Shown here in pieces: positions 9,117-11,258 of a stretch of DNA of 11,258 bases. Within the stretch, counting starts at the first letter, position 1. Each line of letters opens with the position of its first letter. The notes under the pieces were generated by a model that was not told the DNA's origin, did no database searches, and saw only the letters and a program-made list of their open reading frames with translations. Location: contig CAJWIZ010000012.1 of NCBI GenBank assembly GCA_913041805.1, positions 1 through 11,258 of the forward strand. Reading direction: 5' to 3'. The stretch is from an uncultured Prochlorococcus sp. (GTDB lineage: Bacteria > Cyanobacteriota > Cyanobacteriia > PCC-6307 > Cyanobiaceae). The position numbers and the translations under genes are program-made.

Positions 9117-9368
9117 TTAGAGTTTTCGTGTAATCGCAAGAGAAGGAAGGTAATTAATACGTAAACCTGCTTTTTTGGCATCGTGAGATAGCTCTTGAGC
9201 ATCTTTGAACGGAAGCAGGACACTCTTAGAGGCTATTGATTCCCAATGAGCTTCTTCAAAATGGGTTTGGAGCCAAAGCATTCCATGGATACTTTCTGGC
9301 CGGAGCTGTGTCCCTTCTTGTGTATCGATCAGCCAGATGTCCATAAAATCTGTTTTTCTTAAGGCCAT
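9117..9368 (-). CDS. Small protein of unknown function upstream of glnB
   Basis: I do not recognise a family. The longest form is 83 aa from ATG 9368; a second ATG at codon 8 (9347) gives 76 aa opening with DIWLIDTQEG. The protein is soluble-looking, with no signal or membrane segment. It has a beta-like first strand (IWLID), a Trp-bearing helix (IHGMLWLQTHFEEAHWE, about 28-44), a second strand (SVLLPF, 49-54) and a Lys/Ala helix (DAQELSHDAKKAG, 56-68). A shorter start at 9347 would agree better with the putative promoter, whose transcript would begin near 9360. It sits 39 bp before glnB on the same strand, so co-transcription is likely. It does not resemble PipX. A link to P-II function is suggested only by position. 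Confidence 0.7.
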   Translation of the reverse strand: MALRKTDFMDIWLIDTQEGTQLRPESIHGMLWLQTHFEEAHWESIASKSVLLPFKDAQELSHDAKKAGLRINYLPSLAITRKL

Positions 9369-9408
9369 TAACGTTCATTGCGCCTCATGCTGTTGTCACT
9401 GTTGTTAC
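9367..9408 (-). promoter_or_regulatory. NtcA-like promoter candidate for the small ORF-glnB unit
   Basis: On the minus strand GTAACAACAGTGAC (9408-9395) fits GT-N10-AC and misses the full NtcA consensus GTA-N8-TAC by one base. After exactly 22 bp comes GTTAAT (9372-9367), a 4-of-6 match to the -10 hexamer at the spacing typical of NtcA-activated promoters. An A-rich tract (plus-strand T-run 9415-9429) lies just upstream of the site. Predicted transcription would start near 9360. The short site could be chance; the placement before glnB raises its likelihood. Confidence 0.35.
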
Positions 9409-9550
9409 TAATTTGGTTTTTTATTTTTTAAGCTCTTTGCTTCATACCAGCTTTAAACCTCTTTGATTTAGCTCTAGTTTGACTTTGGCTGAGTTGAACC
9501 CTTGATCCTTTGGATAACTCATTATTAGAAAAAATTTACTAAATGCATTG

Positions 9551-9585
9551 ATCAAGATTTATTTTCTTGAATAGGTGAACTTGAT
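9551..9585 (+). promoter_or_regulatory. queF leader with two mutually exclusive hairpins
   Basis: TCAAGA (9552-9557) can pair with TCTTGA (9565-9570) across a 7-nt loop. The overlapping ATCAAG (9551-9556) can instead pair with CTTGAT (9580-9585), which would put the Shine-Dalgarno inside the loop next to the start codon. It does not match the preQ1-I riboswitch pattern I know (no A-rich tail after a GC-rich stem). The stems are short and AU-rich, so this is only a candidate. Confidence 0.25.
9573..9578 (+). promoter_or_regulatory. Ribosome binding site supporting the TTG start of queF
   Basis: AGGTGA lies 10 nt before TTG 9589. No ATG in the queF frame exists between the upstream stop (TGA 9568-9570) and the conserved TPLYGER segment, so this site decides the start. 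The nearby ATG at 9584 is in another frame and stops after two codons. Confidence 0.6.
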
Positions 9586-9588
9586 GTT

Positions 9589-10005
9589 TTGACTGACCAC
9601 GATTCAAAAACTTTTACTCCGCTATATGGAGAACGTGCTATTGCCGAGGCGGAGCTGATTTGTTTTGAGAATCCAAACCAAAGTAGACCCTATGAGATCT
9701 CAATAGAATTGCCAGAATTCACTTGTTTATGTCCTTTCTCTGGGTATCCAGACTTTGCTGTACTTCGCTTGTTGTATCAACCAGCTGAGAAGGTGTTGGA
9801 ATTAAAAGCTATTAAACTCTATGTAAATAGCTTCCGAGAACGAAGGATCTCGCATGAGCAGGTCGCAAATCAAATTTTGGATGATTTAGTGAATGCTTCC
9901 TCTCCTGTCTGGATGCAATTAGAAGCAGACTTTAATCCTCGTGGAAATGTTCATATGGTTATTCGCGTTACCCATGGGATAAGAAACCTTGACTTATTTC
10001 CCTGA
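9589..10005 (+). CDS. queF: NADPH-dependent 7-cyano-7-deazaguanine reductase (QueF), TTG start
   Basis: This 138-aa protein is a short, unimodular QueF that reduces preQ0 to preQ1 on the way to queuosine in t[17 protein letters not shown] (43-56) holds the nucleophile Cys48, which forms the thioimide with preQ0, and Asp55 seven residues later. ELKAIKLY (71-78) is the QueF signature. His89-Glu90 lie 41 residues after the cysteine, as His96-Glu97 do after Cys55 in the B. subtilis enzyme. A second cysteine (Cys46) sits where Ser is common. Translation must start at TTG 9589, since no other start codon precedes the conserved N-terminus in frame and AGGTGA is correctly placed. The 3' end overlaps the convergent ccs1 gene by 12 bp. 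About 220 bp separate it from the divergent glnB unit. Confidence 0.95.
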   Translation: MTDHDSKTFTPLYGERAIAEAELICFENPNQSRPYEISIELPEFTCLCPFSGYPDFAVLRLLYQPAEKVLELKAIKLYVNSFRERRISHEQVANQILDDLVNASSPVWMQLEADFNPRGNVHMVIRVTHGIRNLDLFP

Positions 10006-11258
10006 AATAATCTCTACAAAATTAGGCATCTCATTTGCTAAGCCAGCCAAGTTTCTATTGCTTAAACCTCCAAGATGAATAAAGCGATTGTCGGCATCTG
10101 CAATCACCCAAAGTTGTTGTGTTGATAAAACGCTTAGTGCACCTCCAATTAATGTGATTGCGAAACTTGCGTAGACAAGTGGTATGCCTGGGTCACGTTT
10201 AAGAAGTAGTCCACTCGCCGGTAGAACGTCAATTATGCGAAATGATGAACCTTTGATCTCTTTTGCTCGACCTCCAGGAATTAGAGAAGCTATTAGTTGT
10301 CCATCCTCATCAAAAACTTGTACAGGCCCTTTCTCATTTGAAACACTAAAGAAAACTGGCTCTGTATTATTTGGTTGGGTTGGTATTACTAATCCCCATA
10401 TTTGTTCACCTAGTTGAGGAAAACTTTTTAATGGTACTTGGAGCTTTGGACTCTCGTCTATTTGGAGGGTTAGAGCAGCAAGAGACCAATCAGCTTGGTA
10501 AACGGTAATTCCATTAAAACGCAAAGGATGATTTACACTTGTTTCTCTAATTTGACCGTTGACTTCACCTGGTTCAATTAGCTCCAGAGTTGAACGAAAT
10601 TGTTCAGGCCTTCCTGCAGAGTCTCGATCAATTTCAAACTCATTTAGCTTTAGTGTTATTTGATTTTTCCCGTTTAAATTTAAGAGCTCAAAGGAACGTC
10701 CAGGGGCAAGAAATTGTTCAAATTGTTGGCCTTTTAAAGCTCCAAGGGTGGCACCAAATAACAATAGAACTAATCCTAAGTGAATTATTGGAGGCCCAAT
10801 GCGACCGATTGCTCCTTTTCTTGCGGCTATACGATGATGACTTGCTTTGATTGTCCACCCCTGTTGTTGAAGATGCTCTGAAAGTTCTTCTAATCTCTTT
10901 AAAGTGTTATTTGATGGAACTGTTTGCGCTATAGAGAGTTTTCTTAGTTGTTTGGGTTCTTTGTAATCCACCCATCTAAGTGCAGCTTGAAGTATTGGTA
11001 ATTGTCTTCTCCAACTGCATATCATTAATGAAATTCCTAGCCATCCCAATAGAAGTAGAAACCAATAGCTTGAAAAAACATGGTCTAATTCGAGGCTGAT
11101 AAGAGTTCTCCCGTTGACGAAACCTAACCAGGGATGATTTTCATAAATTTCGAGATATTTTTCCGTGGATTCCCCTTGAGGGATTGCTGTTCCTATTGCG
11201 CATGCGAGAGCAATGAACAGCAACAAGAAGATTGCAACTTTGAGACTCGATGTCCAAG
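9994..11258 (-). CDS. ccs1: Ccs1/CcsB (ResB-like) cytochrome c biogenesis protein, partial at its N-terminus
   Basis: The frame stays open past the right edge, so the TTG at 11226 is internal; about 420 codons are visible and only a few N-terminal residues should be missing. Ccs1 with CcsA forms the System II haem delivery and ligation complex of thylakoid membranes. Visible residues show TM1 at about 2-27 ([11 protein letters not shown]...GTAIPQG), TM2 at 62-82, TM3 at 156-174 with His159 ([10 protein letters not shown]), a large lumenal domain with the ResB-type [14 protein letters not shown] (241-254), and TM4 at 356-377, followed by a C-terminal tail with FIHLGG (His394). This arrangement and length match cyanobacterial Ccs1. 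The stop TAA (9996-9994) lies inside the end of queF. A ccdA neighbour beyond the edge is possible but not seen. Confidence 0.94.
   Translation of the reverse strand, partial: WTSSLKVAIFLLLFIALACAIGTAIPQGESTEKYLEIYENHPWLGFVNGRTLISLELDHVFSSYWFLLLLGWLGISLMICSWRRQLPILQAALRWVDYKEPKQLRKLSIAQTVPSNNTLKRLEELSEHLQQQGWTIKASHHRIAARKGAIGRIGPPIIHLGLVLLLFGATLGALKGQQFEQFLAPGRSFELLNLNGKNQITLKLNEFEIDRDSAGRPEQFRSTLELIEPGEVNGQIRETSVNHPLRFNGITVYQADWSLAALTLQIDESPKLQVPLKSFPQLGEQIWGLVIPTQPNNTEPVFFSVSNEKGPVQVFDEDGQLIASLIPGGRAKEIKGSSFRIIDVLPASGLLLKRDPGIPLVYASFAITLIGGALSVLSTQQLWVIADADNRFIHLGGLSNRNLAGLANEMPNFVEIISGK

Noticed and set aside
9431..9475. Repeated AGCTCT and CTCTTTG words in the glnB-queF spacer as a structured element
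   Set aside because: The words are short direct repeats in T-rich DNA with irregular spacing and no stable pairing.
9548..9588. A preQ1-I riboswitch before queF
   Set aside because: The A-rich tail that docks on a GC-rich stem is absent, so the known consensus is not met.
10590..10850. Plus-strand open frame of 86 codons opposite ccs1
   Set aside because: It lies wholly within the ccs1 lumenal-domain and TM3 coding region; the hydrophobic content comes from the complementary strand.
11224..11226. TTG as the start of ccs1
   Set aside because: The frame stays open to the window edge and encodes [10 protein letters not shown] just upstream, which is the expected start of the first membrane segment, so the gene continues beyond the window.

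Overview
This window reads as ordinary core chromosome from a marine picocyanobacterium, most likely a low-light Prochlorococcus or a close relative. The evidence is the low GC (near 40% by eye), a biotin pair bioF-bioK of the marine-cyanobacterial type, a cyanobacterial Ski2/Mtr4-like RNA helicase, a P-II protein of cyanobacterial type, a System II cytochrome c maturation gene (ccs1/ccsB), and very tight gene packing. No mobile element, CRISPR array, tRNA, rRNA, prophage or defence module was seen, and nothing suggests recent transfer.

Layout. At 1-1755 (minus strand) bioF is followed by an alpha/beta hydrolase I read as bioK. The two overlap in an ATGA, and bioK runs off the left edge. At 1883-4663 (plus) lies a large DExH helicase. 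It converges with fumC (4677-6077, minus), leaving 13 bp between them. Upstream of fumC on the same strand are purB (6234-7529) and an unknown 86-codon basic protein (7580-7840), possibly one transcription unit. At 7939-8742 (plus) is a TlyA-type rRNA 2'-O-methyltransferase, whose stop codon shares a TTAA palindrome with the stop of glnB (8739-9077, minus). An unknown 83-codon ORF (9117-9368, minus) precedes glnB, with an NtcA-like promoter candidate in front of it. At 9589-10005 (plus) is queF, which overlaps the 3' end of ccs1 (9994 to beyond the right edge, minus) by 12 bp.

How the genes work together. BioK and BioF are consecutive steps in biotin synthesis: release of pimeloyl-ACP from its methyl ester, then condensation with alanine. 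PurB releases fumarate in purine synthesis and FumC hydrates fumarate to malate, so the tandem pair of related lyases can return that fumarate to central metabolism. GlnB senses 2-oxoglutarate and ATP/ADP for carbon/nitrogen balance. TlyA, QueF and the helicase act on rRNA, tRNA modification and RNA turnover. Ccs1 serves c-type cytochromes at the thylakoid lumen.

The points most worth a second look are small. They are an iterated CTTCC(C)TA motif directly in front of fumC, the GT-N10-AC promoter candidate and unknown small protein beside glnB, Phe51 in the P-II T-loop, TTG starts forced for purB and queF, a queF leader able to form two alternative hairpins, and an Ala in the BioK nucleophile elbow. 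I did not find a convincing new multi-gene system.
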